Positions 19,692 through 29,479 are shown, counted from the stretch's first letter. The stretch is DNA of 64,000 nt from Prolixibacter sp. NT017 (GCF_009617875.1 NZ_BLAV01000001.1:4774001-4838000), one strand, 5' to 3'. Notes: a model not told the origin generated them from the letters alone. Numbers and translations are program-made.

Positions 19692-20396
19692 TTAGGCCAG
19701 TTTCAGGGCAATGTCCATCATTTGTGTAAAAGTGGTTTGCCGTTCTTCCGAAGTGGTCGATTTTCCTTCCGGGATATGGTCACTGACGGTCAAAATAGAA
19801 AGTGCCCGTTTCTTGTATTTGGCAGCAATCGTATAAAGAGCAGCCGTTTCCATTTCCACTGCCAGAACATTGAATTTCTGCCATACGGCAAATGGGTCGC
19901 CAATGTGCTCGTCGTTGTAAAAGAAGTCAGAACTTAAAACATTTCCTACATGAAGGTTCACGTCTTTTCCCCGGGCAATAGTGTAGGCTCTGTGAAGCAG
20001 GTCAAAATCGGCTAGCGGAGCAAACTGTAGCCCGCCGAATCGCAACTGGTTCATACCATTATCGGTACAAGCACCTTGTGCGAGAATAATATCCCGGAGT
20101 TGTACTTCCGGTTGTATGGAACCACAGCTGCCGATACGGATAAGCTGTTCACAATCGTATTCTTCAATTAGCTCAGTGGCGTAAATCGACATGGACGGCA
20201 TTCCCATGCCGGTTCCCTGCACACTCACTTGCTGTCCGTTGTAATAACCGGTGTAGCCTAACATGCCGCGGACTTCGTTGTAGCAGACCGTATCGTCCAG
20301 AAAGTTATCAGCAATGAACTTTGCGCGAAGCGGGTCACCCGGGAGAAGAACGGTTTTTGCGATGTCTCCTTTTTTAGCCTGGTTGTGTATACTCAT
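19692..20396 (-). CDS. deoD: Purine-nucleoside phosphorylase (DeoD type)
   Basis: A 234-residue hexameric-type phosphorylase that splits purine nucleosides to base and (deoxy)ribose-1-phosphate. Seen are [19 protein letters not shown] (phosphate loop), [30 protein letters not shown], and [15 protein letters not shown] (nucleoside contact), plus the catalytic Asp in [11 protein letters not shown]. Length fits E. coli DeoD (239). It precedes the M28 gene on the same strand by 32 bp and may be co-transcribed with it. Confidence 0.94.
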   Translation of the reverse strand: MSIHNQAKKGDIAKTVLLPGDPLRAKFIADNFLDDTVCYNEVRGMLGYTGYYNGQQVSVQGTGMGMPSMSIYATELIEEYDCEQLIRIGSCGSIQPEVQLRDIILAQGACTDNGMNQLRFGGLQFAPLADFDLLHRAYTIARGKDVNLHVGNVLSSDFFYNDEHIGDPFAVWQKFNVLAVEMETAALYTIAAKYKKRALSILTVSDHIPEGKSTTSEERQTTFTQMMDIALKLA

Positions 20397-20496
20397 CGAA
20401 TTTTTATTTAGTCGTTAATAGAGTTGGTTTGTCAGGCAAAATAGCAAAATGTTTTTTACCTGATATCACTTTTAAAAAGGTGTTTGGAGGGTTTGC

Positions 20497-20940
20497 TTAT
20501 CGTTTCGACAAGAAGAAGTCTTTGACAAGTGTTGAACATTCAGCCTCCATAATTCCTCCCAGTAAGGTTGTTTTAGGATGTAAGGCTTTCGCTGCAAACT
20601 TTTGGAAGCCTCTCTTTTCGTCTTCGGCACCATATACAATTCGTCCGATTTGTGACCAGCCCAATGCCCCGGCACACATCACACAAGGCTCCAGGGTAAC
20701 ATATAGTGTGCATTCGTTCAGGTATTTGCCGCCTAACATGTTGGCAGCAGCCGTGATGGCCTGCATTTCCGCATGAGCGGTTACATCGTTCAGCTTTTCG
20801 GTGAGGTTATGCGCACGTGCAACGATACGATTCTGGCAAACGACTACAGCGCCGACGGGGATTTCTCCCATATCAAATGCTTTCTGCGCCTCGTTAAGCG
20901 CTTGCTTCATGAAGTATTCATCGGAAAATGGTTCCAGCAT
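20497..20940 (-). CDS. tadA: Nucleoside / tRNA adenosine(34) deaminase-like protein
   Basis: A 147-residue zinc deaminase of the TadA/guanine-deaminase group. The zinc-site motifs are HAEMQAI (His and catalytic Glu) and TLEPCVMCAGAL (two Cys). The EKRGFQKF segment and the truncated C-terminal helix fit Bacteroidota TadA proteins, which make inosine at the tRNA wobble position. A free nucleoside/base deaminase cannot be fully excluded from sequence alone. Monocistronic, divergent from aspS. Confidence 0.85.
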   Translation of the reverse strand: MLEPFSDEYFMKQALNEAQKAFDMGEIPVGAVVVCQNRIVARAHNLTEKLNDVTAHAEMQAITAAANMLGGKYLNECTLYVTLEPCVMCAGALGWSQIGRIVYGAEDEKRGFQKFAAKALHPKTTLLGGIMEAECSTLVKDFFLSKR

Positions 20941-21063
20941 GTTATGAGTTTTAGTTTAAAAGTAATTCTGATTCTAAAAGCAGGCAAGTCCGATTCCCAA
21001 AATATTTCTCAGGAGGCGCCTAAACCTGTGATTGATTGCTTCCTGTTTTCTTTAGAACTTTTG

Positions 21064-21071
21064 TACTTTTG
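21064..21071 (+). promoter_or_regulatory. -7 box for aspS
   Basis: TACTTTTG, an exact TAnnTTTG, 27 bp before the aspS ATG. No convincing -33 box. Confidence 0.5.
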
Positions 21072-21097
21072 CATTCAAATTTATAAAAGAATAATCG

Positions 21098-22858
21098 ATG
21101 TACAGAAGCCATAATTGCGGTGAATTACGAATCAACCAGGCTGGCGATGAAGTGACGCTTGCCGGATGGGTACAGAGGGTCCGCAACCTCGGTGCAATGA
21201 CTTTTGTTGACCTCCGTGACCGCTACGGTATTACGCAGCTGGTTGCTGACGATACTGCTTCGGCTGAAATTAAGGATGCTGTGAATCACCTGGGACGTGA
21301 ATTTGTCATCCAAATCGTAGGTGTCGTGAGAGAACGCGCGAGCAAGAACAGCAAAATTTCTACGGGAGATGTGGAGGTAGAGCTCAAAAAAGTCACGGTT
21401 CTGAATCAATCGGTTGTTCCTCCGTTTACCATTGCTGAAGATACGGATGGCGGTGATGAAATTCGTATGAAATACCGGTATCTCGACTTGCGTCGGGAAA
21501 ATGTTCGCAAGAATCTCGAGCTTCGTGCCCGGATGGCCCATTACGTAAGAAATTACCTGAATGACCAGGATTTTATCGAAACAGAAACGCCGGTTCTGAT
21601 CAAGTCTACACCGGAAGGTGCCCGCGACTTCGTAGTTCCTTCGCGAATGAATCCCGGCGAGTTTTATGCGCTTCCGCAATCGCCGCAGACCTTCAAACAG
21701 TTGCTGATGGTTGCTGGTTTTGACCGGTACTATCAGATTGTAAAATGCTTCCGCGATGAGGACCTTCGCGCAGACCGGCAGCCTGAGTTTACGCAGATTG
21801 ATTGCGAGATGTCGTTCGTGGAGCAGGATGATGTGCTGAGTATGTTTGAAGGGCTGACCCGACATCTTTTCAAGGAACTGAAGGGTTTCGACCCGGGTGA
21901 GTTTCCGCGTATGCCTTACGAAGAGGCAATGGAAAAATATGGCTCAGACAAACCCGATATTCGCTTTGGGATGGAAATCCATGACCTGACGGAAACGGTG
22001 AGGGGAAATGGCTTCAAAGTGTTTGACGAAGCTGAATATATTGGAGGTATTTGTGCTTCCGGCGCAGCTTCCTATTCGCGCAAGCAACTGGATGCGTTGA
22101 CGGATTTTGTTAAACGTCCACAGGTTGGTTCCAAAGGGCTCGTTTATGTGAAATATAACGAAGACGGCTCATTTAAATCGTCAGTTGATAAATTCTATAG
22201 TGCCGACGATTTGAAGAAGTGGGCCGATCTGTTTGGAGCCGTTCCCGGTGACTTGCTACTGGTTTTGTCAGGCAGGAAAGAGGCGACACAAACAGCTACA
22301 GGGATACTTCGTTTGGAAATGGGCAAGCAGTTAGGGCTGGCTAAAAGTGATGATTTCCGTCCGTTGTGGGTGGTTGATTTCCCATTGCTGGAATGGGATG
22401 AAGAAGTGCAGCGCTTTTTTGCTATGCACCATCCGTTTACATCGCCAAAATTGGATGAAGTGGATTTGTTGGATACCGATCCGGGTAAGGTTCATGCGAA
22501 TGCTTATGACCTGGTGATTAACGGTGTGGAAATTGGTGGCGGTTCTGTTCGTATTTTCAACAGCGAGCTGCAGGCCAAAATGTTTAAGACACTCGGTTTT
22601 ACCAAAGAAGAGGCTGAGAAGCAGTTTGGCTTCCTTATGGATGCGTTTAAATATGGTGCGCCTCCGCATGCAGGAATTGCTTTCGGTTTCGACCGTTTGG
22701 TATCGCTGTTTGCCGGGCTCGACAGTATTCGCGATGTGATTGCATTCCCGAAAAACAATGCCGGGCGTGACGTAATGATTGACAGCCCGTCGACCATTGC
22801 TGATGCACAGTTGGACGAACTTACCCTGAAAGTCGTTCCGCAAAAAGAAAAGAAATAA
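21098..22858 (+). CDS. aspS: Aspartate-tRNA ligase
   Basis: A 586-residue class II aminoacyl-tRNA synthetase. It has an N-terminal OB anticodon-binding fold (about 1-110), motif 2 ([23 protein letters not shown]), the bacterial GAD insertion (about 290-410) and motif 3 ([25 protein letters not shown]). This is the bacterial-type AspRS with the insertion present. Followed by its own terminator. Confidence 0.97.
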   Translation: MYRSHNCGELRINQAGDEVTLAGWVQRVRNLGAMTFVDLRDRYGITQLVADDTASAEIKDAVNHLGREFVIQIVGVVRERASKNSKISTGDVEVELKKVTVLNQSVVPPFTIAEDTDGGDEIRMKYRYLDLRRENVRKNLELRARMAHYVRNYLNDQDFIETETPVLIKSTPEGARDFVVPSRMNPGEFYALPQSPQTFKQLLMVAGFDRYYQIVKCFRDEDLRADRQPEFTQIDCEMSFVEQDDVLSMFEGLTRHLFKELKGFDPGEFPRMPYEEAMEKYGSDKPDIRFGMEIHDLTETVRGNGFKVFDEAEYIGGICASGAASYSRKQLDALTDFVKRPQVGSKGLVYVKYNEDGSFKSSVDKFYSADDLKKWADLFGAVPGDLLLVLSGRKEATQTATGILRLEMGKQLGLAKSDDFRPLWVVDFPLLEWDEEVQRFFAMHHPFTSPKLDEVDLLDTDPGKVHANAYDLVINGVEIGGGSVRIFNSELQAKMFKTLGFTKEEAEKQFGFLMDAFKYGAPPHAGIAFGFDRLVSLFAGLDSIRDVIAFPKNNAGRDVMIDSPSTIADAQLDELTLKVVPQKEKK

Positions 22859-22881
22859 AAATAGCGTACGCGTTACTAATT

Positions 22882-22914
22882 AAAACGGTTGTTCTTATGA
22901 GCAGCCGTTTTTTG
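22882..22914 (+). terminator. aspS terminator
   Basis: Hairpin AAACGGTTGTTC / GAGCAGCCGTTT with a T run, 24 bp after aspS. Confidence 0.8.
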
Positions 22915-22933
22915 TATGTTAAAAATATTGGCA

Positions 22934-22964
22934 CAAAAAAAGCGGCCTGAATTTCAGACCGCTT
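22934..22964 (-). terminator. exbB/exbD operon terminator
   Basis: The minus strand reads AGCGGTCTGAAATTCAGGCC hairpin GCTTTTTTT, about 20 bp after the last exbD stop. With the aspS terminator it separates the convergent operons. Confidence 0.85.
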
Positions 22965-22984
22965 TCTTTTATTTAGTGTACATC

Positions 22985-23458
22985 TTAGTTTTTCTCAGTA
23001 CGTTTTCTGGCTGAGTAATTGATGTGAAGAGCCTGAACTCTCCTCAATTCCTGCTTCACGTCTGAAACGATACCCATCTTGGTATATTGATCCACTTTAA
23101 GAGAGGTAACCATCAACGGAACTTCGTTCTCGTCGTGTGCTTCCCTTTCGGACACAATAAAATCCTGGATGTCGCCAACAGTGGCAAATGAATCGTTCAG
23201 CTGAATTCGCGGTTCGCTACCTAACTGTGCCTGGTATTGCTGTTGAGGAGGGCCGATGTAGATGTAACTCACCAAAGATTTCCGCTCCAGTTTGCTCAAC
23301 TCAGTTGCCTGGGGCAACTTAATTTGTACTTTCAACGTTACCTCACGCATGGTGGTCGACACCATGATGAAGAACAGAAGCATAAATACAATGTCAGGCA
23401 AAGCTGCTGTCGAAATCGGTGGAGTTTCCTTTTTGTCGTCTTTTCTGAATTTTGACAT
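22985..23458 (-). CDS. exbD: ExbD/TolR-family proton-channel subunit (second copy)
   Basis: A 157-residue inner-membrane protein with one N-terminal helix carrying the proton-path Asp (STAALPDIVFMLLFFIMVSTTM). A periplasmic domain ends SARKRTEKN. ExbD works with ExbB to pass proton-motive force to TonB-dependent uptake. It is the last gene of a four-gene operon, 17 bp after the other exbD. The two ExbD copies differ strongly in the periplasmic part and may form a mixed pair inside the ExbB pentamer. Confidence 0.9.
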   Translation of the reverse strand: MSKFRKDDKKETPPISTAALPDIVFMLLFFIMVSTTMREVTLKVQIKLPQATELSKLERKSLVSYIYIGPPQQQYQAQLGSEPRIQLNDSFATVGDIQDFIVSEREAHDENEVPLMVTSLKVDQYTKMGIVSDVKQELRRVQALHINYSARKRTEKN

Positions 23459-23475
23459 TCTTTAAATCCTCCTAA

Positions 23476-24054
23476 TTATTTTTTACCAACTTTTTTGGGC
23501 TCAGCTTCTGAAATACGTGATGGGTAAATCTCTTGAACAGCTTTCTGCTGATCTCTATCGAGATCGTCATAGGATTTTCCCCATTTCCGTTGTGCCAGCT
23601 GGTCCCGTAAGTCGTTGATAGCGCCTACCAATTCATTCTGGACCGCGATATAGGTACCATATGTCGTACCTACGTCATTCTGCAGCGAGATGACTCCCTT
23701 GGTAACTTCCGTCGGACCAAAGAAGGGAACGTCTTTCACTTCTTTTTCCGGTAACGTCGGATCGTTATTCGGGTTGGCCATAAAATTTTCCGCTGCTTCG
23801 CGAAGGTCGCGGACGCGCATCGGTTTGCCTTCCACCAACAACTGATCGTTCTTGTTCACCAGCACAACAAAGACGTTACGTTCTTTAATTTGTGGCTGTT
23901 TGCTCAAGTCCTGATTCGGCGGAGGTGGCGGTGGCAACTTACGTTCGAGCCCAGAATCAACGTCCATGGTAGTTGTTACCAGGAAGAAGAGAAGCAACAT
24001 GAAGGCAATGTCAGCCAAAGATGCAGCATTATATTCCGGTAATTTTCTAGGCAT
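23476..24054 (-). CDS. exbD: ExbD/TolR-family proton-channel subunit (first copy)
   Basis: A 192-residue ExbD with the helix NAASLADIAFMLLLFFLVTTTM, keeping the essential Asp. A Pro stretch (LPPPPPPNQD) follows, then a longer periplasmic domain that includes an insertion (GKPMRVRDLREAAENFMANPNND). The C-terminal end is charged. The extended form is usual for one of the two ExbD proteins in Bacteroidota Ton systems. The gap to the upstream membrane-protein gene is 63 bp. No TonB gene is present in the window. Confidence 0.9.
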   Translation of the reverse strand: MPRKLPEYNAASLADIAFMLLLFFLVTTTMDVDSGLERKLPPPPPPNQDLSKQPQIKERNVFVVLVNKNDQLLVEGKPMRVRDLREAAENFMANPNNDPTLPEKEVKDVPFFGPTEVTKGVISLQNDVGTTYGTYIAVQNELVGAINDLRDQLAQRKWGKSYDDLDRDQQKAVQEIYPSRISEAEPKKVGKK

Positions 24055-24117
24055 GTTTATTTAATTTCATGTTCAGTTATGATGAAAAAGTCACCCTTTT
24101 TCATTCTGATTTAAATC

Positions 24118-24567
24118 TTATTTCCAGAAACGGGAAAGACCCGAATAAATAACAGACAAAACGGCTCCGCCAAACAAGATGTAGGTGGTATAGAGCAGGG
24201 TGTCTGTGAATTTAGCAACTTCAGGGGTCAATGTTCCCTTCTGAACCATCGTTTGAGCTCCGTAGAAATTTGGAATTTCTGACGATGCCAGCAGGCTTGC
24301 AATAATGACTACTGCGGCAAGCACTCCTATAGCCATCAAGCTCTTTTTAGCTTTTTCTCCAGATGAGAACATGTGGAAAACGGAGAATCCGACAGCAACA
24401 ATAGCCGCAATGCCAAAGAGTATGTATGACCAGCGAAGGTTAAGATTTATCATTGAGTCCTGTTGTGGTGTATCAATCTTATCGACCAGCAGCACGATAA
24501 AGATTGCTGATAACGCCAACATGACCCAAAGAATAATAGTCAGTATTCTTGTTACTTTACTACTCAT
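24118..24567 (-). CDS. Four-helix membrane protein of the ExbB/ExbD operon
   Basis: A 149-residue protein with four predicted membrane helices (about 7-26, 45-66, 76-95 and 126-145) and short loops. I do not recognise a named domain. It sits 21 bp after exbB and before the two exbD genes on the same strand, so it probably belongs to the energy-transducing complex or assists its assembly. This is inference from location; I recall similar small proteins at this place in other Bacteroidota Ton clusters. No catalytic motif is seen. Confidence 0.7.
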   Translation of the reverse strand: MSSKVTRILTIILWVMLALSAIFIVLLVDKIDTPQQDSMINLNLRWSYILFGIAAIVAVGFSVFHMFSSGEKAKKSLMAIGVLAAVVIIASLLASSEIPNFYGAQTMVQKGTLTPEVAKFTDTLLYTTYILFGGAVLSVIYSGLSRFWK

Positions 24568-24588
24568 GGGTACGAATTAATTTTGTAA

Positions 24589-25425
24589 TTACTTCTTCAG
24601 GTTGTGTTTTACCAACAGGTCAAGCAGAGAGATAGAAGCATCTTCCATGCTGTTGATGATGCTATCGATTTTTGCAACACAGTAGTTGTAGAAAATCTGA
24701 AGGATGATAGCAACGATAAGACCTGTTACAGTAGTAATAAGTGCAACCTTAATACCACCAGCAACCAGAGAAGGAGAAATGTCACCAGCAACCTGGATAG
24801 CATCGAATGCTGAAATCATACCGATTACAGTTCCCATGAAACCAAGCATCGGAGCCAGTGCGATAAACAGTGCAATCCAGCTCAGTCCTTTTTCCAGCAG
24901 ACCAGCCTGTACACCACCGTATGATACGATTGACTTCTCAACTACGTCGATTCCTTCGTCGAAACGATCGAGTCCCTGATAGAAAATAGAAGCAACAGGA
25001 CCGCGGGTGTTGCGGCAAACTTCCTTAGCAGCTTCTACACCACCACTATTCAATGCATCTTCTACATTTGCCAGCAGTTTTTTGGTGTTGGTAGTGGCGA
25101 GGTTCAAATAAAGAACTCTCTCGATAGCCAATGCAAGACCAAGAATCAGGGCGATAAGTACGAATGCCATGAAGCTCGGACCCCCCTGAATGAAATATTG
25201 CTTAAGCATGCTGTGAAGAGACTTGCCTGATTCAGCTTTGGCAGCTGCTTGCTCTACAGGATCAGCTGTCAAGTCAGAGCTTTGAGCCTGAGCCTGTGTT
25301 ACGGAATCAGTAGCCGCTTGTTCAGTAGCTGCCTGCGTGGTGTCTTGCTCCTGTGCGAAAGCAACCACCGATGCGCCAAAACTAAGCATCCCGAAAACTG
25401 CAATTAACGCAAATAGTTTTTTCAT
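24589..25425 (-). CDS. exbB: ExbB/TolQ/MotA-family proton channel
   Basis: A 278-residue inner-membrane protein. It begins with a signal-peptide-like segment (MKKLFALIAVFGMLSFGASVVAFA) and a Gln/Thr/Ala-rich linker absent from E. coli ExbB. The three-helix MotA/TolQ core follows, with LEKGLSWIALFIALAPMLGFMGTVIGMISAF and LVAGGIKVALITTVTGLIVAI. It forms the pentameric channel with ExbD and powers TonB-dependent transporters. First gene of the operon; the 226-bp upstream region contains no other gene. Confidence 0.92.
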   Translation of the reverse strand: MKKLFALIAVFGMLSFGASVVAFAQEQDTTQAATEQAATDSVTQAQAQSSDLTADPVEQAAAKAESGKSLHSMLKQYFIQGGPSFMAFVLIALILGLALAIERVLYLNLATTNTKKLLANVEDALNSGGVEAAKEVCRNTRGPVASIFYQGLDRFDEGIDVVEKSIVSYGGVQAGLLEKGLSWIALFIALAPMLGFMGTVIGMISAFDAIQVAGDISPSLVAGGIKVALITTVTGLIVAIILQIFYNYCVAKIDSIINSMEDASISLLDLLVKHNLKK

Positions 25426-25651
25426 AATTGGTTTTGAATTTTGATTAATAAATTGTTCTTACTATTAATTTCTATTTACGATTTATTGATCTACAATAAA
25501 TTTCCAACAAATAAAAAAAAATCCTTGTTTCGTTCTTCAATTAGCCCCCCGTTTTCTCTTTCCAAATGAAACTATTTCCGCTTAAAAAGATTCCGGATTG
25601 GTCTAAAATTCAGGCACGCAAATTACAAAAAAAAGTTGAAAAAAAAACAAC

Positions 25652-26689
25652 TCATTCTGTTATTTCCCCGCTCAGACTCCGTTGTAAATGAGTCTTCACT
25701 TCCTCTGTTGTGAGCTCTTGTCCGAGTAGAAACATCAACTTAGTGATAGCTGCTTCAACGGTTATGTCTTTTCCACTGATAACGCCTGCGTTGAGCAGAT
25801 CATAGCTGGTCATGTATTGTCCCATCTGCACTCTGCCGCCTGAACACTGTGTTACATTCAGGAAGATAACCCCTTGCCTGATGGCTTTCCGGATGGCGTT
25901 TAACAGCCAACGGTGTGTGGGAACATTTCCTGAACCATACGATTCCAGTACAACACCTTTCAATTCCGGTAGATTCAGTGCATGCTCAATATACTGGCGG
26001 TTCATCCCCGGAAACATCTTCAAGATAATGACTTTATCACTGATGTTGGTGTTAACTTTTAGTATGCCTTTGTTTTTCGGGTAATTAATGCGGTCGTAAC
26101 TGTATACAATATCCACTCCGGCACGGGCCAGAATCGGATAATTGTGTGACATAAACGCACTGAATTTTTCTGAATCTTCTTTTGTTGTGCGGTTGCCGCG
26201 AAAAAGGCGGGAGTTGAAATAAATACAGACTTCCGGAACAATGGCCCGGCCGTTTCGGCTGGCGGCCGCAAGTTCTACGGCCGTTACCAGGTTTTCTTTC
26301 CCGTCGGTACGCATAACACCAATAGGAAGCTGCGAACCGGTCAGGATAACGGGCTTGTCGAGGTTCTCGAACATGAAGCTTAATGCAGATGCGGTGTACG
26401 CCATGGTATCGGTGCCGTGAAGAACAACAAAACCGTCGTATTTTTGGTAGTTCTGACGTACCGTTCTGGCAATCCGGGCCCAAATCGCCGGTTGCATGTC
26501 GGACGAGTCGATGGGAGGATTGAAGGCGGTTGCCGATACTTCTATGCCAAGTTTCGACAACTCAGGAATTTCATTTTGGATGTGGGAAAATTTCATCGGG
26601 GCCAGTGTGTGGGTATCGGGATCTTCCCGCATCCCGATGGTGCCGCCGGTATAAATAATATGAATTGAAGGCTTTTCGTTGTTTTTCAC
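25652..26689 (-). CDS. ansA: L-asparaginase, type I (cytoplasmic)
   Basis: A 345-residue asparaginase hydrolysing Asn to Asp and ammonia. The two catalytic threonines are in IIYTGGTIGMRED and VLHGTDTMAYTASAL, and QLPIGVMRTDGKENL follows. I start it at the GTG codon at 26689 (VKNNEKPSIHI), which gives the usual type I length. The open frame has an ATG at 26785 that would add 32 residues (MNPFAGLKLH...) of unusual composition. A -7 box at 26821-26828 precedes both. No signal peptide is evident from the chosen start. Confidence 0.88.
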   Translation of the reverse strand: MKNNEKPSIHIIYTGGTIGMREDPDTHTLAPMKFSHIQNEIPELSKLGIEVSATAFNPPIDSSDMQPAIWARIARTVRQNYQKYDGFVVLHGTDTMAYTASALSFMFENLDKPVILTGSQLPIGVMRTDGKENLVTAVELAAASRNGRAIVPEVCIYFNSRLFRGNRTTKEDSEKFSAFMSHNYPILARAGVDIVYSYDRINYPKNKGILKVNTNISDKVIILKMFPGMNRQYIEHALNLPELKGVVLESYGSGNVPTHRWLLNAIRKAIRQGVIFLNVTQCSGGRVQMGQYMTSYDLLNAGVISGKDITVEAAITKLMFLLGQELTTEEVKTHLQRSLSGEITE

Positions 26690-26820
26690 ACCTAATGTTT
26701 TTATCACCGATTGCCGAATCGGTGAAAATTTGGATGAAGTACAATAATATAATACGTGTAATTTGAGTCCGGCGAACGGGTTCAACCCGGATTTCTTTGT
26801 CTACACGATTAAATTGCCCT

Positions 26821-26828
26821 CAAAATTA
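26821..26828 (-). promoter_or_regulatory. -7 box upstream of asparaginase
   Basis: The minus strand reads TAATTTTG, an exact TAnnTTTG. It implies a leader of about 125 nt to the GTG start or about 30 nt to the alternative ATG at 26785. Confidence 0.35.
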
Positions 26829-26850
26829 GAAATATTGGAACGAAGCGTGG

Positions 26851-27615
26851 TCAGATTCCAAACATTTCTTCAGCATTTTTTGTTGTTATTTCGGCGATTT
26901 CTTCGGGAGTAGTGTTGTGCAGTTCGGCAACTTTGGCGGCTACCTGTACAATGTGTGCACTTTCGTTGCGTTTCCCTCTGAATGGAACGGGTGCAAGATA
27001 AGGTGAATCGGTTTCCAGCAGAAGATGTTTGGGATCGATTTGGGAGATGACTTTATCGACGCCGGCATTTTTAAAGGTAACAATACCATTCACACCAATT
27101 TTAAATCCCCAGTCAATAATCTGTTCTGCCTGTTTCAGCGTTCCGGTGAAGCTGTGAAAAACGCCTCTTAGGTTTTCATCTGCAGCTTTTCCTACTTCGT
27201 TGAATACTTCTTCGAATGAATCCCGTACGTGGATTACTACCGGAAGTTTGCGCTCTTTTGCCCATTGCAACTGAACGCGAAAAACCTCGGTCTGTTCTTC
27301 GACGAAAGTCTGATCCCAGAACAGGTCGAGCCCGATTTCGCCGATACCATAAAACTGGTGGCGGTCGAGCCAAAAGCGAACAATTTCCAGTTCATTTCGA
27401 AAATCTTCCTTTACCGAAGTAGGGTGCAATCCGATTAACGGATAGCAAACATTCGGGTACGATGCTGACAAGTCCAGCATGGGTTTGATGGAAGAGCTGT
27501 CGATATTGGGGAGAACTATTTTCTTAATTCCGGATGTTGTGGCACGGTTTACAACTTCCGTCCGATCGATATTAAACTCAGGCGAATAAATATGTGAATG
27601 GGTATCAACAAACAT
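26851..27615 (-). CDS. TatD-family metal-dependent hydrolase / deoxyribonuclease
   Basis: A 254-residue TIM-barrel hydrolase. The metal ligands are seen in MFVDTHSHIY (HxH), GEIGLDLFWD, VVIHVRDSFEEV, FHSFTGT and LETDSPYLAP. TatD enzymes act as 3'-5' exonucleases on damaged or degraded DNA; other substrates are possible for paralogues. The ATG at 27615 is the start because it gives the conserved MFVDTHSH. The open frame runs up to 27654, but a -7 box (27631-27638) lies within that part. Confidence 0.9.
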   Translation of the reverse strand: MFVDTHSHIYSPEFNIDRTEVVNRATTSGIKKIVLPNIDSSSIKPMLDLSASYPNVCYPLIGLHPTSVKEDFRNELEIVRFWLDRHQFYGIGEIGLDLFWDQTFVEEQTEVFRVQLQWAKERKLPVVIHVRDSFEEVFNEVGKAADENLRGVFHSFTGTLKQAEQIIDWGFKIGVNGIVTFKNAGVDKVISQIDPKHLLLETDSPYLAPVPFRGKRNESAHIVQVAAKVAELHNTTPEEIAEITTKNAEEMFGI

Positions 27616-27630
27616 TTTTCGAAATTTGGT

Positions 27631-27638
27631 CAAAAATA
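27631..27638 (-). promoter_or_regulatory. -7 box for the TatD gene
   Basis: The minus strand reads TATTTTTG, an exact TAnnTTTG, 16 bp before the chosen ATG. Confidence 0.45.
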
Positions 27639-27725
27639 GCAAAAGCAGAAGCATCCACCCATTAACAGAATGTTATCTGAATCCTAAGTGCAATTTACAT
27701 TGGAAATAATTGAGCCTGGTTGATG

Positions 27726-27768
27726 CGAAAAGAGCCATTTCCCGGAAGGGAAACGGCTCTTTCTGCTT
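27726..27768 (-). terminator. Terminator of the NAD-type glutamate dehydrogenase gene
   Basis: Hairpin AGAGCCRTTTCCC / GGGAAAYGGCTCT (one G-U pair) flanked by T/A runs on both sides, so it could act for both strands. It lies about 15 bp after the gdhA stop. Confidence 0.8.
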
Positions 27769-27782
27769 TTTAGGATAGGTGC

Positions 27783-29117
27783 TTATACAAGCCCTTGTGC
27801 CAGCATGGCATCGGCAACTTTTACGAAGCCACCAACATTGGCACCTTTGACATAATTTATCTTACTTCCGTTACGTCCGTGGATTTTACAAGTCTCGTGA
27901 ATCTCTTTCATAATAATATGTAAGCGTTGATCCACTTCTTCGCGGGTCCAGTTGTAACGCATGCTGTTTTGTGACATTTCTAAACCAGAAACAGCAACAC
28001 CACCGGCATTAACTGCTTTACCCGGAGCATACGCGATTTCTTTGGTCAGCAATTCTGCTGCGTCAGCTGTACAGCCCATGTTGGAAACTTCGCCAACGAG
28101 GAAGCAGCCGTTCTTGATCAGCAACTTGGCGTCTTCTTCGTTCAACTCGTTTTCAGTAGCACATGGCATGGCAATGTCAACTGCTTGTTCCCATGGTTTT
28201 TTACCAGCGAAGAACTGTGCGCCGAACTCTTCGGCATAAGGCTCAACAATGTCGTTGTTGGTTGCCCGCAGTTCGAGCAGGTAGTCAACCTTTTCGCCGG
28301 TAATACCAGCGGCATCGTAAATGTAACCGTCGGGACCGGAGATAGTAACTACTTTACCACCCAGTTCGTTGATCTTACTGATGGCTCCCCAGGCAACGTT
28401 TCCGAAACCGGATACCGAGAATACCTGACCTTTGATGTCTTTGCCCATTTCGGCCAGCATGTGCTGAACGAAGTACACGGCACCGTAACCGGTTGCTTCC
28501 GGACGGATGAGTGAACCTCCCCAACCCAGACCTTTTCCGGTCAATACGCCAGTAAACTCATTGCGGATGCGTTTGTACTGTCCGAAGAGGTAGCCGATCT
28601 CGCGACCGCCAACGCCGATGTCACCAGCGGGTACATCAGTATCCGGACCGATGTGGCGGCTCAACTCGGTCATGAACGACTGACAGAAACGCATGATTTC
28701 GTTGTCGCTGCGTCCTTTGGCGCTGAAGTCGGAGCCTCCTTTACCGCCTCCCATAGGAAGGGTGGTCAGGCTGTTTTTAAAGGTTTGTTCAAACCCTAAA
28801 AACTTGAGAATACTTAAATTAACACTGGGGTGGAAACGTAATCCACCTTTATATGGACCAAGTGCGCTGTTGAATTCGACGCGGTAACCGCGGTTAATTT
28901 CAACTTCGCCCCGGTCATTCATCCAGGGAACCCTGAACATGACGACTCTTTCGGGCTCCACCATGCGTTCCAGAATGCGTGCCTGCTTGTAACGAGGATT
29001 TGAATCGTAAACCTCCCAAACAGATTCAACAACTTCCTGAACGGCCTGATGAAATTCCTTCTCGCCATTGGTGCGGGCCTTTAAGGCCTCCATGAATTGA
29101 TCTATACCGGTATTCAT
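27783..29117 (-). CDS. gdhA: Glutamate dehydrogenase, NAD-type coenzyme site
   Basis: A 444-residue hexameric Glu/Leu/Phe/Val dehydrogenase that interconverts glutamate and 2-oxoglutarate plus ammonia. Substrate-site motifs are intact: GPYKGGLRFHP, LPMGGGKGGSDF (catalytic Lys) and PAGDIGVGGREIGY. The coenzyme fold reads GFGNVAWG with Phe238, then SGPDGYIYD with Pro262 and Asp263. These match, at the same numbers, the NAD-specific enzyme of Clostridium symbiosum. A role in glutamate catabolism is therefore likely (inference). It is transcribed separately from the second gdhA upstream, from which it is split by a terminator and its own promoter. Confidence 0.93.
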   Translation of the reverse strand: MNTGIDQFMEALKARTNGEKEFHQAVQEVVESVWEVYDSNPRYKQARILERMVEPERVVMFRVPWMNDRGEVEINRGYRVEFNSALGPYKGGLRFHPSVNLSILKFLGFEQTFKNSLTTLPMGGGKGGSDFSAKGRSDNEIMRFCQSFMTELSRHIGPDTDVPAGDIGVGGREIGYLFGQYKRIRNEFTGVLTGKGLGWGGSLIRPEATGYGAVYFVQHMLAEMGKDIKGQVFSVSGFGNVAWGAISKINELGGKVVTISGPDGYIYDAAGITGEKVDYLLELRATNNDIVEPYAEEFGAQFFAGKKPWEQAVDIAMPCATENELNEEDAKLLIKNGCFLVGEVSNMGCTADAAELLTKEIAYAPGKAVNAGGVAVSGLEMSQNSMRYNWTREEVDQRLHIIMKEIHETCKIHGRNGSKINYVKGANVGGFVKVADAMLAQGLV

Positions 29118-29213
29118 GATAACATATTTTTGTAAAAACCCTATGGATTCCGTCTGTGTGCGGGTATAATGCCCGAAGACAGTTACACCCCGACGGTTTC
29201 AATTTGTTAGAGT

Positions 29214-29221
29214 CAAAGGTA
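29214..29221 (-). promoter_or_regulatory. -7 box for the NAD-type glutamate dehydrogenase gene
   Basis: The minus strand reads TACCTTTG, an exact TAnnTTTG, about 97 bp before the ATG. The rest of the 362-bp gap (29118-29479) holds the upstream gene's terminator and nothing else recognised. Confidence 0.45.
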
Positions 29222-29420
29222 GAGAAAACATTTTCTCCTCTTCCTAATGATTATTCAAAAAACAGGAATCGCTCAATAGTCAGTAAATCAGTCATTACGG
29301 ATGCTTTCAGAGTATGTTTAATAGCACAAAAAACCGGAAGTTTGACTTATGTCAGAATTTTGAAAGTGGATTTTTGGCCTTATGAATAAATGAGGTGCTG
29401 ATTGCGTGAAAGCCAGAAAG

Positions 29421-29455
29421 AGAAAACGCCCCTCTGCCGGAGCAAAGGAGCGTAT
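29421..29455 (-). terminator. Terminator of the NADP-type glutamate dehydrogenase gene
   Basis: The minus strand reads ACGCTCCTTTGCTCCGG... pairing with CAGAGGGGCGT, then TTTTCTCTTT, about 25 bp after the stop. Confidence 0.7.
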
Positions 29456-29479
29456 CGGTATAGATTGGAAAACAGAAAA

